This document shows, piece by piece, positions 32,232 through 41,128 of a stretch of DNA of 64,000 bases (positions are counted from its first letter, which is position 1; each line of letters begins with the position of its first letter). Both the position numbers and the translations under genes were made by a program. The notes beneath the pieces were generated by a model. The model saw only the letters and a program-made list of their open reading frames with translations, searched no databases and was not told the origin of the DNA. Origin of the DNA: Spirochaetaceae bacterium (lineage in GTDB: Bacteria > Myxococcota_A > UBA9160 > UBA4427); assembly GCA_020632655.1 (NCBI GenBank), contig JACKFD010000007.1, forward strand, positions 1 to 64,000, read 5' to 3'.

Positions 32232-35200
32232 TCAGACGCGGCCCCCGCTGCGCCGGAACGCCCGCTGCCCCACCAGCGCGAGCCCGAGCACCACGAGCAG
32301 CCGACCGAACGCGCCGAGGGCCGGCACGCCCGGCGGACTCCCCGGATTCGATCCCGGATCGAGCGGATCGGTCGACGCCGCGATCTCGGCCCCATCGCCA
32401 AAGCCGTCGCCGTCCGTGTCGGCGAGCGTCGGGTTCGTGCCGTAGCCCTGCTCCTCGAGATTCGTGAGGCCGTCGGAATCCGGGTCGAGGCCCGCCTCCC
32501 CGCCCGCGAGCGGATCGAAGCCGTACTGCGCCTCGAAGCCGTCCGAGAGCCCGTCGTCGTCGGAGTCGGGATCGAGCGGGTCGGCCACGCGTAGATGCGG
32601 ATACCACGCGATCTTGCTGTCATTCGCCGACGCCGAGAGCACGTCGACGAGACCATCACCGTCGAGATCGGCCGCAAAGACGCTCCGCGCCTCGTCCGCA
32701 GCGCTCGAAATGACCTGCTGGGGACCGAAGCTCCCTAGTCCGTCCAGGTTCTCGTACCAGGCGATCTCGTCGTCGAGTTGCGAAGCCGAGAGGACGTCGA
32801 CGTCCCCGTCGCCGTCCAGATCCATCGCGAAGACCGAGAGCGCGAAGTCGGTCAGGCTCGAGATGATCTGCTGGGGGCCGAAGGTTCCCTGCCCGTTCGT
32901 ATTCTCGTACCAGGCGATCTCGTCGTCGTTTGCCGAGGCCGAGAGTGCGTCGAGGTCACCATCGCCGTCGACGTCCGCCGCGAAGACCGAGAGCGCGCCG
33001 TCCGCCAGCGTCGTGATCACCAGGCGTGGCCCGAAGCTGGCCTGCCCATCCGTGTTCTCGTACCAGGCGATCGTGTCGTCGAGCTGCGAGGCCGAGAGCA
33101 CGTCGAGGTCGCCGTCGCCGTCCAGGTCCGCTGCGAAGACGGATGCAGCCAGATCAGCCAGAGCCGTGATCACCTGCTCCGGACCGAAGCTCCCCGCGCC
33201 GTCCGTGTTCTCGTACCACGCGATCTTGTCGTCGTTCGCCGAAGCCGAGAGCACGTCGAGGTCGCCATCCCCGTCGAGGTCCGCCGCGTACACAGACTGT
33301 GCGAAGTCGGCCGCGATCGAAATGACCTGCTCCGACCCGAAGCTGCCCGCGCCATCCGTATTCGCATACCAGGCGATCTTGTCGTCGTCGCGCGACGCCG
33401 ACAGCACGTCCGCGTCGCCGTCTCCATCCAGATCCGCCGCAAAGACGGCGAACGCATTGTCGGCGAGACTCGAGACGACCTGCTGGGGACCGAAGCTCCC
33501 CAGCCCGTCCACGTTCTCGTGCCAGGCAATCGTGTCGTCCAGACCGGAGGCGGAGAGCACATCCTGGTCACCGTCCCCATCCAGGTCCGCCGCAAAGACG
33601 GCGAAGGCGCCGTCCGCGAGCGTCGTGATCACCTGCTCTGCCGCGAACGCCCCTGCCCCCAGCTCCTCCGCGTCCGCGAGACCATCGCCGTCCGTATCCG
33701 TCGCGCCCGGATCCGTACCGAACGACGCCTCGGTCGCATTCGCGAGGCCGTCCGAATCGAAGTCGTCCTCGCCGTCGGCACGACCGTTCGTGTCCTCGTC
33801 CGCGTCGAGCGGATCGAGGCCGTACTGCGCCTCGTAGCCATCGAGCAGACCGTCGCCGTCCGTGTCCGCCACGAGCGGGCTCGTCCCCCAGGTGCCGAGC
33901 TCGGCGCCGTCGAGGAGACCGTCCCCATCCGTGTCGGCCAGCGTCGGATGCGTGCCGGCTGCGGCCTCCGCAGCGTTGTCGAGGCCATCGGCGTCGAAGT
34001 CGTCGAGCCCGTCGAGGATGCTATTCGCGTCCTGATCGGAGTCGAGCGGATCCAGGCCACGGGTCACCTCGAAGAGGTCGCCGAGTCCGTCGGCATCCGT
34101 GTCGGCCAGGAGCGGGTCGGTGCCCCAGGTATCCACCTCGACGCCGTCCGAGAGGCCGTCGTCGTCGGAGTCGGGATCGAGTGGATCGGAGACGCGCAGC
34201 TGGGGGTACCAGGCGATCTTGTCGTCGAACAGAGAGGCTGACAACACGTCAGCCATACCGTCGCCGTTCAGATCCGCCGCAATCGCGTCGACGACGGCGT
34301 CGGCGAGCACGGTGATTACCTGTCGGGGACCGAACGTGCCGAGAGCATCGATGTTCTCGTACCACGCGACCGTGTCGTCCTGCGCGGATGTCGAGACCAC
34401 GTCGAAATCTCCGTCACCATCCACGTCCACTGACCAGACGGAGTAGGCGCCGCCAGCAGGCACCGTCGCGATCAGCTGCTGCGGACCAAAAGTGCCTGCG
34501 CCGTCCACGTTCTCGTACCAAGCAACTTTGCCGTCATTCAAGGATGCCGACAGCGCATCGAGGTCGCCGTCACCGTCCACGTCTTCGGCGAACACGGAGA
34601 AGGGTCGGTCGGCGAGCGTCGAGATCGTATGTTGCGAGCCGAAGCTCCCAAGGCCATCCGTGTTCTCGTACCACGCCACCGTGTCGTTGAACTGAGACGT
34701 AGCCAGTACGTCTAGATCTCCATCCAGATCTACGTCCGCGACGAATACAGCGAGAGCGCCATCCGCGAGCAACGAGATAGCCTGCGCGGGGCCGAAGCTG
34801 CCCAATCCGTCGACATTCGGGTGCCACGCAATCGTATCGTCGACTTGAGACGTCACGACTACGTCTACGTCGCCGTCGTGGTCGATGTCGGCAGCAACGA
34901 CCGCTCCGGGCGAGTGCGCCAAGCTGGAAATCACCCGCTCGGAACCGAAGGCGCCCTGGCCGTTCGTGTTTTCGTACCAAGCAACCTTATTGTCAGCCTG
35001 GGACGCCGACAGCGCGTCGATGTCGCCGTCACCGTCCACGTCCGCTGCGAATACCCAAACGGCACCTACTGCAAGCGTCGAGATCACTCGGAGAGGGCCG
35101 AAGCTTCCGATGCCATCCGTGTTCTCGTACCATGCGATCGTGTCGTCGAACTGGGATGCAGACAGAACATCGAGATCTCCGTCCCCATCGACGTCCGCGG

Positions 35201-38200
35201 CAACGAGCGACCTCGGTCGATCCGCCAACGTCGTGATCACCTGCTGCCCCCCGAACACCCCCGTCCCGATCTCCTCCCCATCCAGCAGCCCGTCGCCGTC
35301 CGTATCCTCCACGGTCGGATCCGTCCCCGCCGCCGCCTCGGCCGCGTTGCCGAGTCCGTCCGCGTCGAAGTCGTCCTGACCATCCACTCGACCGTCGGCA
35401 TCCTCATCCGCGTCCACCGGATCGAACCCGTACTGCACCTCGAAGCCGTCGAGCAGCCCATCCCCATCCGTGTCGGTCGAGAGCGGGTTCGTGCCCAACG
35501 CATTCACCTCGGCCCCGTCGAGCAGCCCGTCCCCGTCCGTGTCGGCAACGAGCGGATCCGTACCCGAGCCATTCACCTCGTCTCCGTCGAGCAGCCCGTC
35601 GGCATCCGTGTCGGCCACGGTCGGATGCGTGCCGGCCACGTCCTCGGCGGCGTTGTTCAGGCCATCGCCGTCGAAGTCGTCGCCCGCGTCGGGGTTGCTG
35701 TTCGAGTCCTCGTCGGCGTCGAGCGGATCGAGGCCGTAGGTCACCTCGAAGAGGTCGCCGAGCCCGTCGCCGTCGGTATCGAAGAGGATCGGGCTAGTGC
35801 CCCAGGTGTTCACCTCGACGCCGTCGAGCAGACCGTCGCCGTCCATGTCGGGATCGAAGGGATCGAAGCCGTTCGTCACTTCGTACCCGTCGAGCAGGCC
35901 ATCGTCGTCGGAGTCGGGGTCGAGCGGATCCGAGACGCGCAGCTGCGGGTACCACGCGATCTTGTCGTCCGTGGCCGACGCCGACAGCACGTCCGCGATC
36001 CCGTCGCCGTCGATGTCCGCCGCGAACACGCTGCGTGCCGCGTCCGCAAGGACCGAGATCACCTGCTGCGGCCCGAAGCTCCCCTGCCCGTCCGTGTTCT
36101 CGTACCAGGCGATCTCGTCGTCGAATTGCGAGGCCGAGAGGACGTCGATGTCGCCGTCGCCGTCGAGATCCGTCGCGAAGACCGAGAGCGCAAAGTCGGC
36201 AGACGTCGAGATCACCTGCTGAGGACCGAAGGTCCCGGCGCCGTCCGTATTCTCGTACCAGGCGATCTTGTCGTCGTTCGCCGAGGCCGAGAGCACGTCG
36301 AGGTCGCCGTCCCCGTCCACGTCCGCTGCGAAGACGGAGAGCGCACTGTCGGCGAGGGTCGAGATCACCCGCTCGGGACCGAAGCTCCCCGCGCCGTCCG
36401 TGTTCTCGTACCAGGCGATCGTGTCGTCGAGCTGCGAGGCGAGGAGCGCATCGACGTCCCCGTCTCCGTCGACGTCCGCCGCGAAGACAAAGGCCGCGCT
36501 GTCCGCCGTCGTCGTGATCGTCTGCTGGGGACCGAAGGTGCCGGCACCGTCGATGTTCTCGTACCAGGCGAGCTTGTCGTCGTTCGCCGACGCCGAGAGG
36601 ACGTCGAGGTCGCCGTCGCCGTCCACGTCCGCCGCAAAGACCGACTGGGCAAAGTCCGCCAGCACGGAGATCACGCGCGGCAGAGAACCGAAGCTCCCCT
36701 GCCCGTCCGTGTTCTCGTACCAGGCGATCGTGTCGTCGAGCCGCGAGGCCGAGAGAACGTCCGTATCGCCATCCCCGTCCAGGTCCGCCGCGAAGAGACC
36801 GAACGCGTTGTCGGCCAGGGTCGTGATCACCTGGCGCGGACCGAATGCTCCCCGCCCATCCGTGTTCTCGTACCAGGCGACCGCGTCGTCGTTCCCGGAG
36901 GTGGACAACGCGTCGAGATCACCGTCCCCGTCCACGTCCGCAGCGACGACCGAGAAGGCGCCGTCGGCCAACGTCGTGATGACCTGCTCCGGTCCGAGCG
37001 TGCCCGTCCCGACCTCGGCCCCATCGACGAGTCCGTCGGCGTCGGTGTCCGCGAGCGTCGGATCCGTCCCGACTGCCGCCTCCGCCGCGTTTCCGAGTCC
37101 GTCCGCGTCGAAGTCGTCCTGTCCGTCGACCGTGCCGTCCGCGTCTTCGTCGGCGTCGAGGGGGTCGAAGCCGTACTGGGCCTCGAAGCCGTCGAGCAAC
37201 CCATCGCCGTCCGTGTCCGCCGCGAGCGGGCTCGTGCCCGTGGTCCCGACCTCGACGCCGTCGGAGAGACCATCCCCATCCGTGTCCGCTACGAGCGGAT
37301 CGGTCCCGAGCGTCGTCACCTCCGCTCCATCGAGCAGCCCGTCGTCGTCGGAGTCGGCATCGAGCGGGTCGGCGATACGGGTCTGTCGGTACCACGCGAT
37401 CTTGGAGTCGAGCTGAGAGGACGAGAGCACGTCGAAGATGCCGTCTCCGTCCACGTCGGCAACAAAGACAGCCGAGGGAACGAGAGCCGTGGAGATCACC
37501 TGCTGCGAGCCAAAGCTCCCCTCGCCGTCCGTGTTCTCGTACCAAGCGACCTTGTTGTCGGCTCCGAGGGCCGAGACGACATCGACGTCGCCGTCGCCGT
37601 CCAGATCCGCTGCGAATACGCCCTGGGCCGCGTTGGCCAGCGTGGAGATCACCTGCTGCGGCCCGAAGCTGCCCAGCCCATCCGTGTTCTCGTACCAGGC
37701 AACCTTGTGGTCGAATCTGGACGCCGAGGCGACGTCGATATCGCCGTCTCCGTCCAGATCTGCGGCGACCACGCTCTGGGCCGCGTCGGCCAGCGTCGTG
37801 ATCACCTGCTGCGACCCGAAGCTCCCGAGGCCATCCGTGTTCTCGTACCAGGCAATCGTGTCGTCGACCTCGGAGGCCGAGAGAACGTCGAGGTCGCCGT
37901 CGCCATCGACGTCTGCCGAAATCACGTCCCACGCCCCGATGGCCAGGGTCGTGATCACCTGCTGCGGCCCGAAGCTCCCGAGACCATCCGTGTTCTCGTA
38001 CCAGGCGATCTTGGCGTCGTCGCTAGAGGCCGACAGCACGTCCGCATCGCCATCTCCATCCAGGTCCGCCGCAGCCACGCGCGTGGCGCCGTCCGCCAGG
38101 ACCGAGATCACCTGCTCCGAGCCGAAGGTCCCGAGCCCGTCCGTGTTCTCGTACCAGGCAATCGTGTCGTCGAGCTGGGACGCCGACAGCACGTCCAGGT

Positions 38201-38789
38201 CGCCGTCACCATCCACGTCGGCGGCGAAGACCGAGCGAGCGACGTCCCGCAGCGTCGTGATCACCCGCTGCGGACCGAAGCTCCCCTGACCATCCGTGTT
38301 CTCATACCACGCGATCTTGTCGTCGTTCGAGGAAGCCGAGAGGACGTCCTGATCGCCATCTCCGTCCACGTCCGCCGCGATCACGCTCCAGGCCCCCGAC
38401 GCCTGCGTCGAGATCACCTCCTGCCGACCGAACTGCCCCGTCCCGACCTCCGCCCCATCCAGCAACCCGTCCGCGTCACTGTCCGCAACGATCGGACTCG
38501 TCCCGACCGCCGCCTCCGCTGCGTTCCCGAGCCCATCGGCGTCGAAGTCGTCCTGGCCGTCGACGCGGCCGTTGCCGTTCTCGTCCGCGTCCGCCGGATC
38601 GAGGCCGTACTGGACCTCGAAGCTGTCGAGCAGGCCGTCGTGGTCGACGTCCTGGGCGCCCGCTACCCCGGCGACGAGGGCGATGCCGGCGACGAGCGGA
38701 AGCAGGCGACGAGTCGCGCGCAAGCTCCCGAGCGACGCGCGACCGGAGGAGGAGAAGAAGGAGGAGGAGACAGAGCCACTCGACGACAT
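32232..38789 (-). CDS. giant secreted protein with four 7-repeat FG-GAP/VCBS propellers and TSP3 calcium stalks
   Basis: A 2185-residue exported protein. Residues 1-46 are a Ser-rich leader with a hydrophobic core (LLPLVAGIALVAGVAGA). Then modules alternate: thrombospondin type-3 calcium repeats (DTDGDGLLDG type, spaced with GTDPLVADTDGDGL) and blocks of about 49-residue repeats built on AADVDGDGDLDVLSAS, DDTIAWYENTDG and FGPQQVITTL. The repeat blocks lie near residues 123-467, 601-947, 1182-1528 and 1718-2063, and each contains exactly seven units, which fits four seven-bladed beta-propellers. The C-terminus PGVPALGAFGRLLVVLGL followed by an Arg-rich end is a short Pro-Gly motif, helix and basic tail, like an IPTL/PEP-CTERM sorting signal. 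It is probably a surface adhesin or carbohydrate-binding stalk. The ligand is unknown. Confidence 0.9.
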   Translation of the reverse strand: MSSSGSVSSSFFSSSGRASLGSLRATRRLLPLVAGIALVAGVAGAQDVDHDGLLDSFEVQYGLDPADADENGNGRVDGQDDFDADGLGNAAEAAVGTSPIVADSDADGLLDGAEVGTGQFGRQEVISTQASGAWSVIAADVDGDGDQDVLSASSNDDKIAWYENTDGQGSFGPQRVITTLRDVARSVFAADVDGDGDLDVLSASQLDDTIAWYENTDGLGTFGSEQVISVLADGATRVAAADLDGDGDADVLSASSDDAKIAWYENTDGLGSFGPQQVITTLAIGAWDVISADVDGDGDLDVLSASEVDDTIAWYENTDGLGSFGSQQVITTLADAAQSVVAADLDGDGDIDVASASRFDHKVAWYENTDGLGSFGPQQVISTLANAAQGVFAADLDGDGDVDVVSALGADNKVAWYENTDGEGSFGSQQVISTALVPSAVFVADVDGDGIFDVLSSSQLDSKIAWYRQTRIADPLDADSDDDGLLDGAEVTTLGTDPLVADTDGDGLSDGVEVGTTGTSPLAADTDGDGLLDGFEAQYGFDPLDADEDADGTVDGQDDFDADGLGNAAEAAVGTDPTLADTDADGLVDGAEVGTGTLGPEQVITTLADGAFSVVAADVDGDGDLDALSTSGNDDAVAWYENTDGRGAFGPRQVITTLADNAFGLFAADLDGDGDTDVLSASRLDDTIAWYENTDGQGSFGSLPRVISVLADFAQSVFAADVDGDGDLDVLSASANDDKLAWYENIDGAGTFGPQQTITTTADSAAFVFAADVDGDGDVDALLASQLDDTIAWYENTDGAGSFGPERVISTLADSALSVFAADVDGDGDLDVLSASANDDKIAWYENTDGAGTFGPQQVISTSADFALSVFATDLDGDGDIDVLSASQFDDEIAWYENTDGQGSFGPQQVISVLADAARSVFAADIDGDGIADVLSASATDDKIAWYPQLRVSDPLDPDSDDDGLLDGYEVTNGFDPFDPDMDGDGLLDGVEVNTWGTSPILFDTDGDGLGDLFEVTYGLDPLDADEDSNSNPDAGDDFDGDGLNNAAEDVAGTHPTVADTDADGLLDGDEVNGSGTDPLVADTDGDGLLDGAEVNALGTNPLSTDTDGDGLLDGFEVQYGFDPVDADEDADGRVDGQDDFDADGLGNAAEAAAGTDPTVEDTDGDGLLDGEEIGTGVFGGQQVITTLADRPRSLVAADVDGDGDLDVLSASQFDDTIAWYENTDGIGSFGPLRVISTLAVGAVWVFAADVDGDGDIDALSASQADNKVAWYENTNGQGAFGSERVISSLAHSPGAVVAADIDHDGDVDVVVTSQVDDTIAWHPNVDGLGSFGPAQAISLLADGALAVFVADVDLDGDLDVLATSQFNDTVAWYENTDGLGSFGSQHTISTLADRPFSVFAEDVDGDGDLDALSASLNDGKVAWYENVDGAGTFGPQQLIATVPAGGAYSVWSVDVDGDGDFDVVSTSAQDDTVAWYENIDALGTFGPRQVITVLADAVVDAIAADLNGDGMADVLSASLFDDKIAWYPQLRVSDPLDPDSDDDGLSDGVEVDTWGTDPLLADTDADGLGDLFEVTRGLDPLDSDQDANSILDGLDDFDADGLDNAAEAAAGTHPTLADTDGDGLLDGAELGTWGTSPLVADTDGDGLLDGYEAQYGLDPLDADEDTNGRADGEDDFDSDGLANATEASFGTDPGATDTDGDGLADAEELGAGAFAAEQVITTLADGAFAVFAADLDGDGDQDVLSASGLDDTIAWHENVDGLGSFGPQQVVSSLADNAFAVFAADLDGDGDADVLSASRDDDKIAWYANTDGAGSFGSEQVISIAADFAQSVYAADLDGDGDLDVLSASANDDKIAWYENTDGAGSFGPEQVITALADLAASVFAADLDGDGDLDVLSASQLDDTIAWYENTDGQASFGPRLVITTLADGALSVFAADVDGDGDLDALSASANDDEIAWYENTNGQGTFGPQQIISSLTDFALSVFAMDLDGDGDVDVLSASQLDDEIAWYENLDGLGSFGPQQVISSAADEARSVFAADLDGDGLVDVLSASANDSKIAWYPHLRVADPLDPDSDDDGLSDGFEAQYGFDPLAGGEAGLDPDSDGLTNLEEQGYGTNPTLADTDGDGFGDGAEIAASTDPLDPGSNPGSPPGVPALGAFGRLLVVLGLALVGQRAFRRSGGRV
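32601..33638 (-). repeat. repeat block 4: seven FG-GAP/VCBS units (residues 1718-2063)
   Basis: Seven units close to the consensus. The last ends IAWYPHLRVADPLDPD and runs into the final short TSP3 segment and the C-terminal sorting-like tail. Confidence 0.85.
34206..35246 (-). repeat. repeat block 3: seven FG-GAP/VCBS units (residues 1182-1528), divergent
   Basis: Seven units again, but with clearly more substitutions (for example VVVTSQVDDTIAWHPNVDG and IATVPAGGAYSVWSVDVDG) and with codons visibly richer in A and T than the blocks on either side. The final unit ends IAWYPQLRVSDPLDPD, exactly as in block 2. Confidence 0.85.
35949..36989 (-). repeat. repeat block 2: seven FG-GAP/VCBS units (residues 601-947)
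   Basis: Seven units of about 49 codons. Unit three carries a two-residue insertion (GSLPRVIS). The last unit ends IAWYPQLRVSDPLDPD before the longest TSP3 stalk (about 234 residues). Confidence 0.85.
37389..38423 (-). repeat. repeat block 1: seven FG-GAP/VCBS units (residues 123-467)
   Basis: Seven consecutive units of about 49 codons encode the first predicted propeller of the giant protein. The units are recognisable by the DVDGDGDxDVLSAS calcium loop and the IAWYENTDG strand. The seventh unit departs from the pattern and ends IAWYRQTRIADPLDAD, which leads into the next calcium stalk. Confidence 0.85.
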
Positions 38790-39301
38790 GCATCGCCCTC
38801 GTGCGATCGGGTTCGACCGTGCAATTCGCGTCGCGCCGGTCGCGACGGATTGGGGGCCTCGAGCACGGGCTTCCCCGCATGCCTCCGCCCGACCCGGGTC
38901 CCGGCCAATGATTCACACCGCACGTACGCGAGTCGCCTCCCATCTGGGGGGGTCGGAATTTCGCCGCGCGGGAACGCTCGAATCGGGAATGCATGCGAAC
39001 CGACGCGGCGCGCCCCCAGGGACGCGACGCAGCCATGAGATTCGAGGCGGAATTCCATCGGGGATGCATCGACCCGATCCCGTGTGAGCCGCGTCGAGGC
39101 AGACCGGTCGCTGACGCCCGGCCTGACGGGAAGCTCGCACGGCGATCGATCGCTTCCCGATCGCACCGATCGTCCCGCGAACTCGCGAGCGACGACGAAA
39201 TGCGTCCGTCCCCGCCAGCTGGTCGGTTCGGCCGCCTCTCGCCGACGCGACCCCGCAAGCGGGACTCAGCTCGAAGTCGAGACCCCTTCCCGGAGCACAG
39301 C
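38790..39301. other. 512-bp intergenic region between the giant protein gene and the LuxR pseudogene
   Basis: It separates two divergent genes and must hold the promoter of the giant protein. No reading frame here shows a recognisable family, and I see no clear dyad, tandem repeat or terminator. Several open frames cross it only because high GC suppresses stops. Confidence 0.5.
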
Positions 39302-40427
39302 GTGGCGATCGATCTCGATTCCGCCCTCTACGCGAACGAGCAGATCGTGCCCTCGATCTACGAAGCGGCCGTGTCCCCGATTGCTGGGATCGCGCGATCG
39401 GGCTCGTCACGGAGTTCATCGACTGCACGCGCGGGTTCGTGTCGGTCTCCTATCTCCATAGCCGCCGCGCCGAGGTGATCGCCGCCGCCGGCTTCCCCAG
39501 GCAGGCGCTCACGCTCTGGGCGGAGCGACACGGCATCAACGAGTGGGTGATGCTCGCCGCGACGCTCGAGCCGGGCGTCGTGATCCATGCCGCCGACACG
39601 GTCAGCGTCGACCAGCTGCTCGCCACACCGATGGGGCGTGACCTGCTGGGCCCCCTCGGCATCCGCGACGGCGTCGGCATCAGGATGAGCGACTCCCGCA
39701 CTTCATGGGCGCCCTCAGCACCTACGCCGAGGAGCGCATCTCCGAGACGGCACTCGACCGCCTTCGCTTCCTCGCGCCCCATCTCGCACGCGGACTGGCC
39801 CTCTACCAGCGCGCTTCGATGCAGGCCGCGCGGATCGGCGCGCTCGAGGCGGGCGTCGACGCGCTCGCGACCGGCGTCGTGTTGCTGACGGACGAGGCCC
39901 GGGTGCTGCACGCGGATCCGGCCGCCCAACGAATCCTCGACGCGCAGGACGGGATCGCCATACGCGACGGACGCCTCTCGCTGAAGCGCCCCGAGGCAGA
40001 GCACGCCCTCGCGCAGGCGATCGACCAGCTCCGATCACCCGATCCCCAACGACCGAGACGGGGCCTCTTCCGGATCGAGCGACCGTCCGCCCTGCGCGCC
40101 TATCACGCCATGGTTTCTCCCACGGTCGGCTCGCTCTTCGCGGCACCCGTCTCGAGCACGGTCCTGCTCTGGCTGACCGACCCGGAGTCCGTCCTCGTCC
40201 CCGACGAGCAGGCGATCGCCACGCTGCTCGGCCTCACGCCGAGCGAGGCCCGCATCGCGGCCTCGGTCGCGTCCGGGCTGAGCGTGCGCGAGCACGCGGA
40301 ACGGACCGGCACGACGATCGGGACGGCACGATGGACGCTCAAGCGCGCGCTCCAGAAGGCCGGTGCCCGCTCCCAGGCCAATCTCGTCCGGATCGTGCTC
40401 CAGAGCATCCCGAGTCCGCCGTTCTGA
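39302..40427 (+). pseudogene. LuxR-type regulator, frameshifted duplicate of the 41129-42256 gene
   Basis: Three frames joined end to end reproduce the intact neighbour: AIDLDSALYANEQIVPSIYE from a GTG at 39302, then VSVSYLHSRRAEVIAAAGFP to GIRDGVGIRMSD in the next frame, then MGALSTYAEERISETALDRL through to the shared end LQSIPSPPF. Compared base by base with the intact copy, one base is missing near 39370 and one C is missing from a C-run at 39695-39697. The HTH region LTPSEARIAASVASGLSVRE is intact in the last frame. Either the gene is dead or both gaps are sequencing errors, the second being in a homopolymer. A fragment starting at 39705 could still give a 240-residue protein with the DNA-binding domain. 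Confidence 0.8.
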
Positions 40428-40481
40428 GGCGAGGCCCCACTCGACCCGGAGCGAGCCAGACCGGAGGCGCGAACGATCGCA

Positions 40482-40934
40482 TCAGCGCCGGCGCCGGAAT
40501 CGGAAGTCGCAGCACGCACCGCCCTGCATGCATGTCGTCGTGCGAACGAGCTCGAGTCCGGCCGTGGCGGCGAGCTCGTGGTCACGGTCGCAGAGCAGGA
40601 CTGGTCCGAGGTCGCGCGCATCGAGCCGATCCATCAAAGCAACGTACGCGCATCGCGTGACGTCGACCTCGAGTGCGTCCGAGTCCGCGCGCACGATCTC
40701 GTACTCGAGCGCCTCACCCGCCGCAAAGGTCGCGAGGGCGGGCGCGATCGCCGACGCATCGATCGCCGGCAGGGCCGAACGCCGCGCCGCCTCGGCCCGA
40801 CGCCGCTGCCGCTCGGCGAGCGCCTCGCGGACGACACGATCGCCGAGGATCGCCTGTAGATCGCGTACGAGCGGCACGACGTGCTCCATCTCGATCGTGA
40901 TCCGCTCGAGCGCGGTCATGGATTCGAGGCTCAC
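40482..40934 (-). CDS. L-2-amino-thiazoline-4-carboxylic acid hydrolase-like protein
   Basis: About 150 residues. The C-terminal TCMQGGACCDFRFRRR matches the Cys-rich closing motif of the ATC hydrolase family (PF14196), in which the Cys-Asp-Phe segment is the most conserved part. Mid-protein LEVDVTRCAYVALMDRL also fits. The founding enzyme opens L-ATC to N-carbamoyl or S-carbamoyl cysteine; many homologues are uncharacterised. A GTG at 40934 with GGAGG seven bases upstream is the likely start. It lies between the frameshifted and intact LuxR copies, transcribed against both. The neighbouring hydantoinase and aminoacylase genes are 25 kb away, so a shared pathway is only a thought. Confidence 0.75.
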   Translation of the reverse strand: MSLESMTALERITIEMEHVVPLVRDLQAILGDRVVREALAERQRRRAEAARRSALPAIDASAIAPALATFAAGEALEYEIVRADSDALEVDVTRCAYVALMDRLDARDLGPVLLCDRDHELAATAGLELVRTTTCMQGGACCDFRFRRRR

Positions 40935-41128
40935 GGGTAGTCCTCCGTTCGATGTCCGCTCCATCGGAGCAGTCATCGTAGGTACGCAACGACGCGGAAA
41001 CGTAACGCGGAGAGCGAATTTCCGATTGCCCCGCTCTCCCGCCAGATGGTAGGTTTGCCGGCCCCGGGGCCGGCGTCGCCCGGCATGCGAGGACCGACCC
41101 GGGGCCGAACACGACTACGGAGTGCCGC

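Noticed and set aside
32232..38789. CRISPR-like or satellite DNA array
   Set aside because: The period of about 150 bases is codon-based, with protein-level conservation of the calcium loops. Units are not identical at the DNA level and there are no spacers.
34821..39038. Open frame of 1405 residues on the plus strand over the giant repeat gene
   Set aside because: It is the antisense frame of the repeats. The apparent regularity comes from the coding repeats on the minus strand; it has no signal peptide or known domain.
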